Part shown: piece by piece, positions 1 to 12,626 of the stretch | How the letters are laid out: the number at the start of each line of letters is the position of its first letter | Numbering within the stretch: the first letter of the stretch is position 1 | Assembly: GCA_963930775.1 (NCBI GenBank) | Contig: OZ005689.1 | Location: 15,624,923-15,688,922 of the forward strand | Direction of reading: 5' to 3' | Length of the DNA: 64,000 nucleotides | From: Cliona cf. orientalis | Taxonomy: Eukaryota > Porifera > Demospongiae > Clionaida > Clionaidae | Notes under the pieces: generated by a model | Told to the model about the DNA's origin: nothing | The model's input: the letters and a program-made list of their open reading frames with translations, nothing else | The model's database searches: none | Translations under genes and position numbers: made by a program

Positions 1-309
1 TCTAAGAGTATCCTTTCTAATTTACTCATATAACAGTAATTTCTATATTACACCTGAAATTAACCTATATACATATCCTAGACATGCATGAAATAACCAT
101 AGAGACATAAACGTAAAAAGATATTGAGTGTTTCAGAAGTGGTTGCAATTGGTATTCCATGCAAGTGATTCAGAAGTGGTAATTATTACCTAGAAATACT
201 GCAGGGCTTAATTTGTAGCTCTATAGCAATTGCACATCTCAAGAAATATTATGTTACAGAATCTGATACATAAACTGAGACAGAAAATACTTTGATGTAT
301 ATTATTATT

Positions 310-735
310 CAATGAAAAACTTGACCACATCCCCAGTAGCTGCATAGTTCTAATGGTGCATGTGGTAAAGGTCGTCAATACACACATCGATGCCGGGGCC
401 TCAATCGCAGAGATGGAGTCTAAGATCAACTTTCGACTTCGAATTTCGATGCTTCAATCAAAGGAGATGAACTCGACAGTACAGTATAGCTTCCGAACTT
501 CAGATCGGTCGTGGCATGACGCGTGCTGCTATAAATAGCGCAAGGCTAGCTTTATTTATCCACAGGATTACGTCAGCCAAGAGAACGCGTGAAGTTCGGC
601 CAGCATGCATTACTTGTCAGAGAAAGTAGCACTCAGCTTTTAATGTATTCGCTGGATATGTATGTAAGTTAATATATGAATCTGTGGGTTTTCAGGTCTC
701 AGAAGTGTTCTGTAAAGGCTCAGTCTGAATTTTAG
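310..735 (-). repeat. Composite-repeat segment, inverted copy of 51110-51565
   Basis: The reverse complement aligns at moderate identity with 51110-51565. Both copies share the stretch around CTACTTTCTCTGA, a TATA-like core in a GC-ATA-GC setting, 'GATTGAAGCATCGAAA', 'GACGACCTTTACCACATGCA' and a final 'GCAGCTACTGGGGA'. The last stretch also resembles the start of the LRR exon at about 53336, so this may be a scattered 5' fragment of an NLR-type gene family. That link is inference. No open frame of note is present. Confidence 0.6.
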
Positions 736-832
736 CGCTATGACGACATAGGTTACATCATAATTACAACATAATTACCTAATAACCGCAAAAAAATAAA
801 TTTATACTGGGGATGTAATGAAAAACTGCGAG

Positions 833-1586
833 ACTACGTCCAGAGTCCCTCACGAATACGCCGCCATAAATTCGAACTAGGACACATCGACAAACTGCGC
901 ATGCTCCGTATACGCGTATAATATTGGGGCGCGCGGCTTGAGCCGGTTGACCTTCACCTGCCATGTGCTCGACTAAATAGGGAAATCCCCCTACCCTGAA
1001 AGCGAGCTCGCTAGAGAAAGCGAACTGATCAGAGAAACGCCATAATGATATCGTCGCAGGGGCGTAGCCAGGAATTTAGGTAAGGGGGTGCTAGACTACG
1101 CGCGAAATTTAAGCCACGCCCACGTATTAACCGGTAAGGTCGAAGTTCAAATTGTCATAGAGAACGCACGTTGCTATCCGTAGCTATAGCAAGATTTTCG
1201 GCCAAATCTTGGAATAAGATAAGTGTCTAACTATCTTCTAAGCTATATTTTTGTAGTAGATGACTGTTTGGAGTAGCTAAGAGGGTGCTGGATGAGGCTG
1301 TTCTATCATTGTGTCTATGGACCATGTCAACTAGTCCAAGAGCAGAAGGGGGTGCTCGAGCCCCCTGAGCCCCTACCTGGCTCCGCCACTGCGTCGGATA
1401 GTCCACGATCTCTTCTAAGCTAGGTTCTAATTCTGGGTCCCAACAACCTTTCATGAGCGCTATTAAAACGTTTTGAAACAGTTTCACAGCAATTACATCA
1501 TAATTTCATCATAGGTTTCATCATTATTCATCATAATTACCTCATCGCGAGGCCGAATCGATTTGTTAATTGGGACTCTGGACGTA
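833..1586 (+). mobile_element. MITE family 'TACGTCCAGAGTCCC', copy A
   Basis: It starts with TACGTCCAGAGTCCC and ends with the inverse, GGGACTCTGGACGTA. TA at both outer edges suggests a TA target-site duplication (Tc1/mariner type; inference). The right part consists of short ATTACTCATC-like repeats. Copy A is split by another element at 1057-1391. Copies B (1602-2037) and C (50578-51005) belong to the same family. Confidence 0.7.
1057..1391 (+). mobile_element. Non-autonomous element, CAGGGGCGTAGCCAGG termini, 5-bp TSD
   Basis: The left end CAGGGGCGTAGCCAGG is the inverse of the right end CCTGGCTCCGCCACTG with few mismatches. The five bases CGTCG flank both sides (1052-1056 and 1392-1396). 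Sister copy B has uninterrupted sequence at the matching place, which supports an insertion of 335 bp. CAG...CTG ends recall hAT-type MITEs, but the TSD is 5 bp rather than 8. Confidence 0.8.
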
Positions 1587-1601
1587 ATGAACAACTTAGA
1601 G

Positions 1602-2037
1602 ACTACGTCCAGAGTCCCTCACGAATACGCCGCCATAAATTCGAACTAGGACACATCGACAAACTGCGCATGCTCCGTATGCGCGTACAATATTGGGGCG
1701 CGCGGCTTGAGCCGGTTGACCTTCACCTGCCGGCCATGTGTTCGACTGAATAGGGAAATCCCCCTGCCCTGAAAGCGAGCTCGCTAGAGAAAGCGAACTG
1801 AGAGAAACGCCATAAGGATATCATCGGATAGTCCGCGATCTCTTCTACGCTAGGTTCGAATTCTGGGTCCCAACAACCCTTCATGCGCGCTAAACATTTT
1901 GAAACAGTTTCACAGCAATTACATCATAAATTTCATCATTAATTTCGTCATCAGTTACTCATCAATTACTCATCATTACTCATCAATTACTCATCGCGCG
2001 GCCGAATTGTTTTTTGTGAATTGGGACTCTGGACGTA
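1602..2037 (+). mobile_element. MITE family 'TACGTCCAGAGTCCC', copy B
   Basis: This is a direct tandem neighbour of copy A with the same TACGTCCAGAGTCCC / GGGACTCTGGACGTA ends and the same interior. It lacks the internal insertion and so serves as an empty site for the element at 1057-1391. The A-B arrangement suggests insertion side by side or local duplication. Confidence 0.7.
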
Positions 2038-2702
2038 ATTATACCGTGGTGTTGCAAAAAAGGGGCGGGGGTGGTGCAAAGCGTGAATATTATAGTATGT
2101 GACATACCGGTTGTGGGCTAAGCACCTGATACTATATATAATAGTGTAAACCTATAATATGTAGACCAGTCTTACCATATACTTTACTAGCTTGTTATAC
2201 ATTGGAAATGCCCTATTTGCAATGTTCTCCGCTGCATGGGGTGTGTGGGGGGGGGGGGGGGGGGTGCTCTTTCAAATTAGTTTTTAAATTAGACCTTACA
2301 AGGAAATCAAGGCTAAACTGGAACAAGATTATAATTTATAGTGGGTCCTCTTTCACGAGACATGCATGGAACTTCCATATACTCATAATATTATATTTCA
2401 GAGTCATTGAGGGGAATAATTATATACCGCTATAGCAACCACTCAGATAAACTATTCACATGTAAATGATATTCCTTTGCACATAGACGTAGGAACTAGG
2501 GGGGCTGGGGAGCTATAGCCCCCCAATATTTCAAGAAGGGGGCTATAAAATTTTGCCTGAGTCTTATAATGGTTTTCCTAATGTGATTTTTTTATTTGCA
2601 TAATACTTTATGTAAACAACAGCATTTCAGTGGCAATAGGTTATACTTGGGGAGATTTCTCGATTTATGAAACATAGTGTGGTTTTTAAATTGCTTTTTC
2701 AC
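2038..2702. other. Intergenic, no gene seen
   Basis: AT-rich sequence with a long G run near 2238-2253 and a short GC-rich patch near 2490-2525 (GGGGGGCTGGGGAGC followed by its near inverse) that looks like the end of a degenerate miniature element. I see no convincing coding exon. Confidence 0.5.
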
Positions 2703-2968
2703 AAAATTTCATTTACACAACTCAAGAAATCTTCCCAAAGTGTACCCAAACCCATTGGCAAATAAGAAAATCAGATCAAGTTTTGAAAAGCTTGCAGGGA
2801 ATTTATGGTTATGGCAACCACACTGCTACTAAATTAGTTTTTATCTTTATACTTTTAACTGGCTGTGTGTTGGTTACTTTTATCTCAAAGGTACAGATAG
2901 CTATGTATACCTAACAAGAGTACATTTTGGGAAGATTTCTTGAGTACATGTATTGTAAATGAAATTTT
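2703..2968. repeat. Short inverted-repeat (foldback) element
   Basis: The left arm (2703-2744, containing ACTCAAGAAATCTTCCCAAA) is repeated in inverted form at 2931-2968 (containing GGGAAGATTTCTTGAGT), with both arms ending in AAAATTTCATTTAC or its inverse. The spacer is about 190 bp. It is probably a small foldback MITE; I see no clear TSD. Confidence 0.55.
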
Positions 2969-3039
2969 GGGGCTCACAGCATTTGTCCAAAGAAAAAATC
3001 TCAGGACTTGAGTAGGAATCAAGCCACATCTCCGATTCC

Positions 3040-3400
3040 CACTCAAGTCCTGAGATTATTTTCCTGAAAATATATCTTGGGACTTACATACAAGTGCTAC
3101 TATGTTAATGATCTTTGATGAGTTGGGCCCGATGGCTAGAGCATCTAGCCGAGTGCCAGAGGTGACAGCATCATCACCCAGGGGTGTTCCATAATAGAAG
3201 CATATTTTGATATAATGGGCACCAAGAACTAGCACTTGCATACCTTCCTTAGGACCACCTTGCTCCCAAAGGGCTTGATAGCTCAGTTGATAGAGCATCA
3301 TACTGGAGATATGAATCAGAACTCGAGGTTGTGGGTTCGATTCCAACTCAAGTTTTGAGATTTTTTTCCTTGGAAAAAGATCTTGGGACTTGCATACAAG
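3040..3400 (+). repeat. Composite tRNA-derived SINE
   Basis: The 3' half (from about 3269) folds as a tRNA: a seven-base acceptor stem, box A TAGCTCAGTTGATAGAGC, an anticodon-loop GGA (Ser-like), box B GGTTCGATTCC, then a tRNA-unrelated tail ending ACTTGCATACAAGTAC. A left half (about 3120-3200) with a degenerate GGCTAGAGCATCTAGCC core and CACCCAGGGGTGTT is preceded by another copy of the same tail. The same left-right order recurs in reverse at 42305-42640, so the family is a two-part SINE rather than a free tRNA gene. Confidence 0.65.
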
Positions 3401-3894
3401 TACTACTATTAATTATGATGTACACGACTGCATGATTAATGTTTGGCATTTATTACTTTAACCCAGACACTGATGGCCAGATACTTCATGCCTTGTGTTG
3501 ACCACATGTCACCTTTCACCCAGCCAGTGAGAGCTGCTAGCTAAATTAATGACGTTAGTCATATTCAAGCGCATGTGGATATGTACACAATGCTACCTCT
3601 TTGCCATTATGTCAAGGGGCATACACCTGTATGATCCCCGGCATGCAGCTGTCTTTGTAGCTACCATGCTTGGTAGGTGCTGACCTACCTAGGCTTTGCA
3701 TGTTTTGAAGAACAGCCCGGATAGGGATGACACCCAAGGTGAAGCCCCCCAAACAGGCAAAGCCCAAAGCGACTTAAAACCCAGTCACCCAAGGTAAGTT
3801 ATTAAAACAAAGCAATAAGGAAATCAGGTATTATAAGGAAATCAGGGATGACATAAGTGAGATGATTAAATACAAAGTAACTTAGCTCATATGA
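3401..3894. other. Intergenic, no gene seen
   Basis: No convincing exon. The part from about 3700 onward (with CCCAAGG motifs) may be the 3' non-coding end of the adjacent DIRS-like fossil. Confidence 0.4.
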
Positions 3895-5940
3895 AGTTCT
3901 GTCGATGCCAAGTTAGCAAGTGTGGCAGCTGCAACTTTGATTGTGTGTCTGTGCGAACGTGTGTATCGCCGATAGGCATCACTTCGCCATCTGCCAAGCA
4001 CCTTGATAACACTGGTAGAAATGCCAGTATGTGATGCAGATGTAGCGGCTCCTATACGAAACTATGTGTGTTGAAGTTCTTGGGATCATAACCAATTTGT
4101 CCGAGGGCATGGTGGAGATGTTTGAGGCAAGAGTTTCTTGTTAGCAGTAACCGGGTTTACCACTTGTGAACACGAAGAGTGGTGCTGCTTGCACAGTTTG
4201 TCCCTGTTCTGAATTTTACACATCGTATTCATGGCCATAATATATTGATCAGTCTTAGACCGACTAAGGTGGAAAATGTACTGATTCCTCGAAAAGTGAA
4301 TACTGCCATTGGTTGCATGTATGCATGGGTCAAACTCTCTTAGTGAAGGAACGGTAAATTCATTCACTCGTAATAGCCCAAACAATGTAAGGGTAAATGC
4401 AGCTGCCAGCATAATATTATGCCGATCTTTCCTTTGAAGTGACCGTGTATGCCGAATCTGGGAGAGTAACTTGGCTAGAATTTGTACTGTGATAGGCTCT
4501 CTCTTCCTTGTTGGTTGGAGTGAGTGGATACGCTTAGCTCCTTTCAGTACAGGTTTTAGTAGATAACTGTGACGGGTTGGATCCGAAAAGCCAGCTATTC
4601 TGTGCATCACTGTTACTGCTGACAAGTACACCCTTATTATGGACGGAGTTAGCTCTCGAGTCATAGCGACTGCAAAATATGCTACTGTTTCCTTCTGCTC
4701 TGGCAATGGGCAGGCATGATGCTGATCACAGAATTTCAGAAACTTTCGAATACCCGCTCCGTAGGTTTTTCTTGTAGATGTTGCCATTGAGAACTGAATG
4801 AGCTCCTTGAGGTGTGTCTTTAGAATGTTGTTAGTATTCCAGGGGTTGGAGTTGGATCTTTGCTGGCCTGCGGGGCAAGAGAGAAAAAATGTTGAAAATG
4901 TATTCTTGAAATAGCGTCCACTATACTATTTTTGATTCCTGGAATATGCCTGATGGTTATAGTGAAGTAATTGTGTGCAGCTATAAAGAATAACTTTCTC
5001 ACTAGTATCATGAGCCAAGGCTGCTTTGAGGACTTTCCCTGCCATGCTAGTGTAATGGATTGATTGTCGCAGTGAAAACAAATTCTTTTCTGACTCCAAA
5101 GGTGTCCCCAGGTCATGGCTGCAGCAATGATGGCGAAAAGTTCTTGCCATTGGATGGATATGGTTTCTGAGAGGCATTCACTGGCCAGGTGGGGTCTCCA
5201 CTTGTAAAGGAACCATGCTCCCTTGTAGTATGCTCCACAGCCGTGCTTTCCAGAGGCATCTGTATACAGGTCTAAATCATGGGCGTCCACATCTTCTGTG
5301 ATGAATTTTGCTGTACCATTCCAACCAGGAAGAAACTTCTGCCACCAAAATTTAATGATCTCCCGTCTTGCTTCCTTGTTCAGCCTGATCCGGTGGTGGA
5401 GCTTAGTGACCTTTGAACTGCATGAGAGCAATAAGGCGCCTTGTGAACAATCTACCTGCGGGAACTGCTCGCGCCGCAAATGCCAATTTCCCAATAAGTG
5501 AGAGCAGGTTGCGTTTTGTAGTCTTCTTGCATTCCTTCCATAGTTGCACCTTATCCATAGCTACAGGTACTCCCAGTCGCTGGCATACTCTCAGGAAGCA
5601 ATCCAGGTGTTCTTGGCAAAGGTGTGCACAAGGAGGTCCCGCGATGAAGTAATCATCAAGGTAGTGGATAAGCCACTGGATGGAGACCATAATTGTGTGC
5701 TAAAATCCATTGTAAAGCTTCAGCAAACTGATTAAAGAGAAATGGTGCTGATCGCAGCCCAAATGGGAGGCAGGTATCTATATAGAAGGCATTCCTCCAT
5801 GAAATGCCTAACAGATCCCAGTCGGTTGAGTGAACAGGTACGACTCGAAATGCTGATTTCAGGTCCACTTTAGCCATTAGTGCACCTTTGCCAAGTGCAG
5901 TGAGGATTTTCACGGCGTCATCAACCGAACTGTATTGAAG
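3895..5940 (-). mobile_element. DIRS-like tyrosine-recombinase retroelement, broken fossil
   Basis: Reading on the minus strand, the parts follow the order known for the DIRS/Ngaro group. First is a reverse-transcriptase region (about 5403-5940; DLKSAF, LPFGLRSAP and the YLDD active-site box). Next is an RNase H region (about 4820-5494; YTDASGKHGCGAY). Last is a tyrosine recombinase (about 3895-4787; LLRVNEF, and downstream LGRWRSDAYRRYTR with the likely catalytic tyrosine). No gag-like part or split terminal repeats were recognised. The element is broken: its 5' portion is missing and the coding remains lie in several pieces. It abuts the left end of the MULE-like element. Age appears moderate, since the motifs are still easily read. 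Family assignment rests on recombinase plus RT/RNase H order. Confidence 0.85.
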
Positions 5941-6281
5941 TGAGTAGCTAGCTATTGTTCTTTAGGAATGTGGTCATTTATACTTTGTCCAGTAGGGGCC
6001 GACAAATGCATGATCATTCGCTATCTGGACTAATCACACCATAGCTCGCGATTTGGTGGAGAAAAACTTCTTAAAATGGGAGTATGAACTACATGGACTG
6101 GACTGGAAACTGGAGTGGACTCTGGACTGGACTACTGGATTGGACTACTGGATTACTGGACTGGACTACTGGAGTGTGGTACTACAGTGCGCATGCGCGA
6201 GACGCTGGTCTCTCCTCGTGCTGTGACTGCTAACTGTGAAGAAGGCAGAAGGACTAAAGAGTATCCACAGCAATCGCCGTG

Positions 6282-9200
6282 ATGTTCACAGGAACACGAG
6301 ATGACCCGATTATATTAGAAGGAACGCCGCCATCCTCTTCTATATCTTGGATGATGGTGGAAAGCTCCCCTGTGAAAGTCCTCCCTGGAGAAGAATACAG
6401 GTGAGTATAGCTATAGTTATACTCTTCTCACGAAGATCATGCCCTAAATATAACAGTTGGAAGTGTGCGTTACGTAATCATTCTTTAACTAGGCAGGAGG
6501 TATACAATAGTACACAAGGCAAAAGTGAAAATAGTGACATAACTCATAACTCGTGCACGCTATAAGGCTAGCTATGGTTTTTTTTCTATGTACAGCAATT
6601 TTATTGAGAATCTCGTTAGTGATAGTGAGGATTCTGAAGATGAAGATGCAAATGGCCCAGGAAATTTTGAGTGAGTTGAGTGTGCATGCTCTGTTTTAAT
6701 TACTATTACAATGCCTTTCCTTTGTCCCCCCCCCCCAACACATGTATGCTATTAAATTTTAGGCACCTGCATCCTCACTTATTGACTATTTCATTGGCCA
6801 CATCCTTTAATTTAAGACAGGTTTGGGGGTGTGGTCTGACACAGCTTGCATGCTGGGATGTTGAATAGAATGCTCAAAGTTGTAAAATTGACTGAATTGT
6901 AGGTCAGCTAATGGCAGCGGAATAATACAATAATAAAAAAATAGCTGCCCACCTGCATGGGTTGATGATCCATTTGGGGATAGGAAAGAAGTATAAGTCA
7001 TGGCCTTATATACCGACTTCTTCGTATCTCATTTTTCATCCCTTTCCCCAGTGATAACGAACAAATGAACATGGAGAGTGATGTGGAGATGGAGAGTGCA
7101 GAACCTGAAATGTAAGTTTGCCGTCTATACAGTATTAGTTTTACAGTATGTGGTATAGAAAAGGGTAGTTTGACGAAAAATGCAATAGTAGTCCTTTCAA
7201 ATTACCACCATTCCAAGGTCTCGGAGTCCCAATCTGCCTACTTACCCAAGGGGAAGCCTGCATATTGTCAGAGGCTTGGATAAGGCTTGTGCGGGAATGC
7301 CAAGGATTTCTGATTAATTTTGACAATTTTGTGTCATAGAGTCCAGTTGCTATCCTCGGACCTTCTGATAAATATGGGCAATGTAGTATACTAGGTAATT
7401 TTACTAATGTGTGTATGATGCACACACAGCTGCTTAGTCATGCACATGTAGGTCAATGGGTAGCCAACCCTAAGCCAGCCTCCTATCCATAATTGACACA
7501 GTGACAGCTGCTACAGTAAATCCTAAGGTAGTAAACAGGATGCTAGTCAGACATTAGCATGATGAATGGAAGGTGAATTGCCTGTTTGTACAAATAATCT
7601 TGAATCTAAGCATATTACAACACGATAGCTATAAATATGACAGATTGTGGGAAGAGTATTGCTAATTTCACAAGTATGCACTGTACTTCCTCATAGCTGC
7701 ATGTACCTCTGGAGTATCCCACAAGAATAATATTATGCTTATGACTCATTGATATACTATATCTCTTAAATAAATATTTCAGTGAAATTTACACATCTTT
7801 AAAGCCTTAAAAGAATTCTATGATGTATCAGTTTTGATAGTGGGGTAACAGACACTGACACAAAAATTACTACCGTAAATCTTGCACCTGCGCTGAGGAT
7901 TTACTAGTTTTAGCAAGTGTCTATTGCTGTCTATGTTCACAAAACGTCTCCTTTAGTATTAATTTTATCATGCTTTGTATTGTGTGCAGAAATTCATTTG
8001 GAGTGCCAATTTTCGAGAGACCACCACCGAAGTACAGTGCCTATGGCATAATGAAACTATTGCTTGATCCCAATATCGACAAATCAAGGATAGCTTTAAA
8101 TCGGCCAGTGGGTACGACCCATAATGCTACCTTTGTGGTGGATTTATCAAAGCTTGATCATCCCGATGACGTAAAAAAAGGATAATTTCGGGAAATGGGA
8201 GCACAGTGGTTCACATCCAGAGGTCTTCAGGTGTGTTTTTGGTGAGCAGGACTCCGTGACTGTGGAAAAATGCGCTCCAGGTGCCAGTGGAAGTAATGTG
8301 TACTACCTACGACGAATAAGGAGTTATTGCCCCACAAATCATGAAGACAGGCGTTTGATGGCTTTCATACATGGTCAGTATATGTTTATATTCATGCATG
8401 CATGCACATGAATGGACACTAAAACAACCCTTCATTGTTGTGGAGGATTCACATTTGATATTTTGTAAGGTGAATTATAGGCAAGAAAAATGCACACAAC
8501 TCAGTTTAGTACCAAACAGGGCTCTCAGCTCAAATGTGCCGATTTATATACATACCTGTCCCACCATAATTATTGTATAATCTGGCACAAGACTGGTCAA
8601 TTCTCCCTAACTTTTGTTGGCAACTTTTAACCAGTTACTCCCATATCCACCCCACCTCCCCAATTTCTATTAGACACAGCTAGCATGCCAACTATTTGTG
8701 TCATATATTATGCCTGTCATTGTTTTGCATGTCAAACAACCAGAAAAGTGTGCACCCACATATTATGTAGCATTTATTGGTTGGTAATGGTCATCATGCA
8801 GAAATGTCATGATCCTGTAGTTAAGTACTCACCCCAGTTTTTCCATGCAGGAGGGGGGGGGGGGGGGCATAATCGCGGGATTCTATGTGACACCTTTAGA
8901 CTATTTCATCATAACAGACAGCAGCCTATACCCTTGTATTACTATTGATTCTCTTGACTACAGATGCATCCAATAAACCCCACCACTTATGCCTTGTTGC
9001 CTACTATGTACCTGATGGATTCAAACCTCAGCCATCTGCTCATGGAAACAGTAAGACTGAAAAGCCATTTTATCCCACACTTCCGAGCACAATGGCTAAA
9101 ATTGAGGAGGAGTTGAAATGTGCCGGTGATAAGCAAAGTATCTGCTGAGGTAGGGGGTGTGGTTGGAGCTACGGATGCATGTATCTTACCACGAAATGAA

Positions 9201-9330
9201 CAGCAGGTGATGAAAGCGAAGTCAAGGAGTAAAATTGCAGCTGTTCCAACTTGCTCACCCAAGGATGACTTTGCAGTTGTAATGCATTATGCATTTCTGG
9301 AGGACAGCGATAACCAGTTCATTCGAGATA
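6282..9330 (+). pseudogene. MULE-like transposase, N-terminal exons
   Basis: Exons read as 6282-6400 (starting MFTGTRDDPIILEG), 6596-6670 (acidic SDSEDSEDED), 7052-7111, 7990-8373 and 8964-9330, all with GT-AG borders and matching phases. Exon 4 (GVPIFERPPPKYSAYG, later WEHSG) has one extra A in a run near 8173-8179 that shifts the frame. Exon 5 shifts again near 9135 before AEVGGVVGATDACILPRNE and ends at FIRD, where the pogo element landed. The order of motifs matches a recurrent MULE-type protein known from cnidarians, molluscs and sponges (family recognised from memory). With at least two frameshifts plus two large insertions this copy is dead. Confidence 0.75.
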
Positions 9331-9629
9331 GCGTAAACATTCGATTATCGGCCGATACCTATTATCGGCTGGAAACGTACCAAATATCGGCAGATGAATT
9401 TACGGAGGCTTACGGAATTTTACGGAAGTAATCCGGAATTCGAGCGCGCGTGCATCAGGTTCTCTGGGTGGCTGTCGACTTTCTTCATTGTCTCTAGCTC
9501 TCTTGGTAAGTTTTACATTGCACAATCATATTAGAAATTTATGATATTCGCGCATCGCTTCTAGTCAGTGATATGATCTCAGTATCCATATTCTCTTGAT
9601 TTTGTAGCCTCCGAAACCCTCACGATTCA

Positions 9630-11446
9630 ATGATGCCGAACAAAAAGAAGAAAGGATTCAGGCGCTCACCGCTCGCTCCAGTTGGCTCTAAATCTATACG
9701 CAAGCCCAACTGACCACAACGTAGAATGCAGTGGACAGCCGAACAGATGGATGCTGCTCTGTACAGCGCCACGCACGATCTCTTATCTGGAAACAAAGCA
9801 GCCGACTTACATGGAGTACCTCGATCGACACTAAAGGATCGTCTCAGTGGACGTGTCAAACATGGCACAAAACCAGGCCCTAAGCCATACTTGTCAGCCG
9901 AAGAAGAAGCTGAGTTAACGAGCCATCTACTATATACAGGCAGCCGATCTTGGATTTGGCAAGACTAGGCGCGACGTCAAGTGCATTGTAGAAACCTATG
10001 CTCGACAGAAGAACACACTGAAAGGCGCTGCTATTAGTGATGGATGGTGGAATAAGTATCTAAAGAGAAATCCTGAGATCAGTTTACGATGTGGCGACTC
10101 GACAGCAGGAGTAAGAATGGATGACATCAATGCCGATAACATGAAGGCTTATTTTGACCTGTTGCGCCAGATTTATGATGAGCATGGATTCGAAAGCCAT
10201 CCCGAGTGTATATACAACATGGATGAGACAGGTGTACCATTAGAACCCCGTCCTCCTAAGGTTGTTGCTAGGAAAGGGCAGAAGAAGATCAGATATCGCA
10301 CTTCTGGGCAAAAAACACAAATCACTGTTCTTGGATGTGCAAATGCAGCAGGGCAAACACTGCCACCATTTATTATCTTTGCTGCGAAGCAATTAAATCC
10401 ACTATGGACGAGGAATGAAGTTCCTGGTACCCGATATGGGGTTAGCGACAAAGGCTGGGTGGATCAAGAGCTTTTTCACATCTGGTTAAAGGAGCACTTC
10501 TTGACAAATGCTGTTGCTCAGCGACCACTTCTCCTTTTGCTTGATGGGCACAGTTCTCACTTTGAACCCCAGAGCATTCAGTTTGCAAAGGATAATGAGA
10601 TCGATATCTTTTGTCTCCCACCCCACACGACACACGAGTGTCAACCCCTCGATGTTGGGCTCTTTGGTCCACTAAAACGACACTGGCAGCAAGCATGTCA
10701 CTCATTCTATCAAAAGAACACCACCCAAGTCATATCGAAGTACAACTTCTGTCAAGTGTTCAAAGATGCCTGGCTTAATGCTGTCGTACCGGCTAATGTT
10801 TGTGCAGGATTCAAAAAGGCTGGTGTCTACCCATTCAACCCAAAAGCAGTGCCGGTATGCCATGAACAGTCGAAGGACCATGACAAGGATGCCCACAATG
10901 GTCATGGTAAGTTACGTTCACATGCATTCAGATCCAGGGATTGTTACAGAGGCATAGTAATCATTTGTGTTTTGAAAACAACCCCAGAGATCATATTGAA
11001 GGAGGTTGGTCACTGCGGATTCTAATTAGAGTGCATTTGACTTAGACGGCAATATACACCCATGCAACCCACTGAGTCAGCAGAAATAGTATGGTGCGTG
11101 ATAATTAAATGCATATTCTGTGAAAATCGTGACCAACCTCCTAGTGTTAACCCGTAAGGGATTGATGTAAACTTTTTTCACAGGGGGTATAAATTCAAAT
11201 ATTGGTATACCTCCTCTCTCATACTACAATATACAGGTGGTGACCAGGATGATAGAGATGATGGTGATAAATCTGATGGTGGTGATGGTGGAGAGGAGGC
11301 CCTCCATAGTCAAGGTCTGGGCACAGAAGGTGATGACAGTGTTCCAGATAATACAGATCTTGGCGAGCAACCTGTTGGTGATGGCAGTCCTCCAGATAGT
11401 GCAGGTCTTGGTAAGTACCCACATGTACATGCCAGTTACACACACA

Positions 11447-11525
<79 letters not shown>

Positions 11526-12626
11526 TCACCAACTCTCTTTTCATGCTCCACTTGTATGTACATGTACATGTATTTTGTTAGTGCATATTTTACATATTAT
11601 TAACATGTACATACATGTCCTTCTGCTATGTTACACATGTACCATCACACATGTTAAAAAAACAAGCAGGAGGAAATCAGGGTGAAGGGTCACCAAATGC
11701 GTGTGAAACTGCCGATGGCAGTGGAATCGAAAACATTTCGACCTTCTCCATTGAAGAAGAACTTTGTTATGCAACAAGGTTCGAAGAAGGCTTCAACATT
11801 CCAGATCCAAAGTAGGAAGCATGGCTTAGACTCAATCACCCCAATGTGGATAGCAGCAATCCTAGTGTATCAATTCCTCAAACCACCCCAACCAACTCAT
11901 CTGCTTCATTCTCATCCTCCTCATCCTCACAACCCATGCCCTCAACTTCACAAGCACCAACCAAACCAACTGTGCCACACAAACCACCATCAGCCACTGC
12001 AAGTAGATCAGATCAAGTATCCAAGAACAAACGTTCACCTCTCTCTGACCTGCTGAATCTACCTGCTCAGCCCAATGTGAAAGCAAAGACAGTAAAGACA
12101 GGAAAGGCACGTGTTTTGACGAGCAGTGAATGTCTTCGTATACTGTTAGAGAAAGAGGAGGAAAAGAAAAAAAGTAGCACAAGAGAAGGAAAGGCGTAAG
12201 CAAGAGAGAGAATTAAAAAAGAAGCAAAAGGAGGAAGAACAGAAACGTAAGGCTGAAGAAAAGGTACGTAAGGCAGCTGAGCGAGAGGCGGCAAAAGCTT
12301 TGAAGGAGGCAGCAAAAGCTGATAGGGAAGCTGCTAAACTGGCAGAGAGAGAGAAGAAGGAACTGCAAAAGTCACAAAAAAATGGACAGAAGAGACAAGC
12401 ATGCCCAGTGGCAACTACAACACGTCCTAAACGAAACAAACTTAAAGAGAATATTGATGTGTCTATCAATGCTGACCTTTGTTGCGTCTGTTTCGGGTCA
12501 TACCAGGAGGACGTGGGCACTGGTAGAGAATGGCTACAGTGCAGTTGCAGTCGATGGATTCACGAAGATTGTGTGGACGATGAGGATGTGGAAGAAGACA
12601 GTGGAAGGCTGTGTCCCCTGTGTTAG
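9630..12626 (+). pseudogene. pogo-family transposase with C-terminal PHD-like finger
   Basis: Exons are about 9630-10916, 11237-11410 and 11670-12626. A Psq/CENP-B-type helix-turn-helix (GVPRSTLKDRLSGRVKHG) is followed by a DDE_1 core with the triad in NMDETG, LLLDGHSSH and QPLDVGLFGPLK. After it come an acidic linker, a Ser/Pro stretch, a KE-rich coiled coil (about 12140-12400) and a Cys/His finger (CCVCFGSYQ...WLQCSC..WIHEDC...LCPLC) of PHD type. In-frame stops (about 9711 and 11813) and frameshifts (about 9930 and 12170) show it is inactive. Function when intact: cut-and-paste transposition into TA. Confidence 0.85.
11449..11520. repeat. CT microsatellite
   Basis: An uninterrupted CT dinucleotide run of about 70 bp lies in the second intron of the pogo transposase gene. 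It creates long spurious open frames on both strands (poly-Ser/Leu and poly-Arg/Glu). Confidence 0.95.

Noticed and set aside
3269-3355. Possible functional tRNA-Ser (GGA)
   Set aside because: Boxes A and B are good, but the sequence continues into the shared tail and recurs elsewhere as part of a SINE; the anticodon arm also lacks a normal class II variable arm in the 42.4-kb copy.
11219-11581. Overlapping open frames of 106-116 codons on both strands
   Set aside because: They are created by the CT microsatellite. Only the plus-strand part 11237-11410 belongs to the pogo gene, in another frame.
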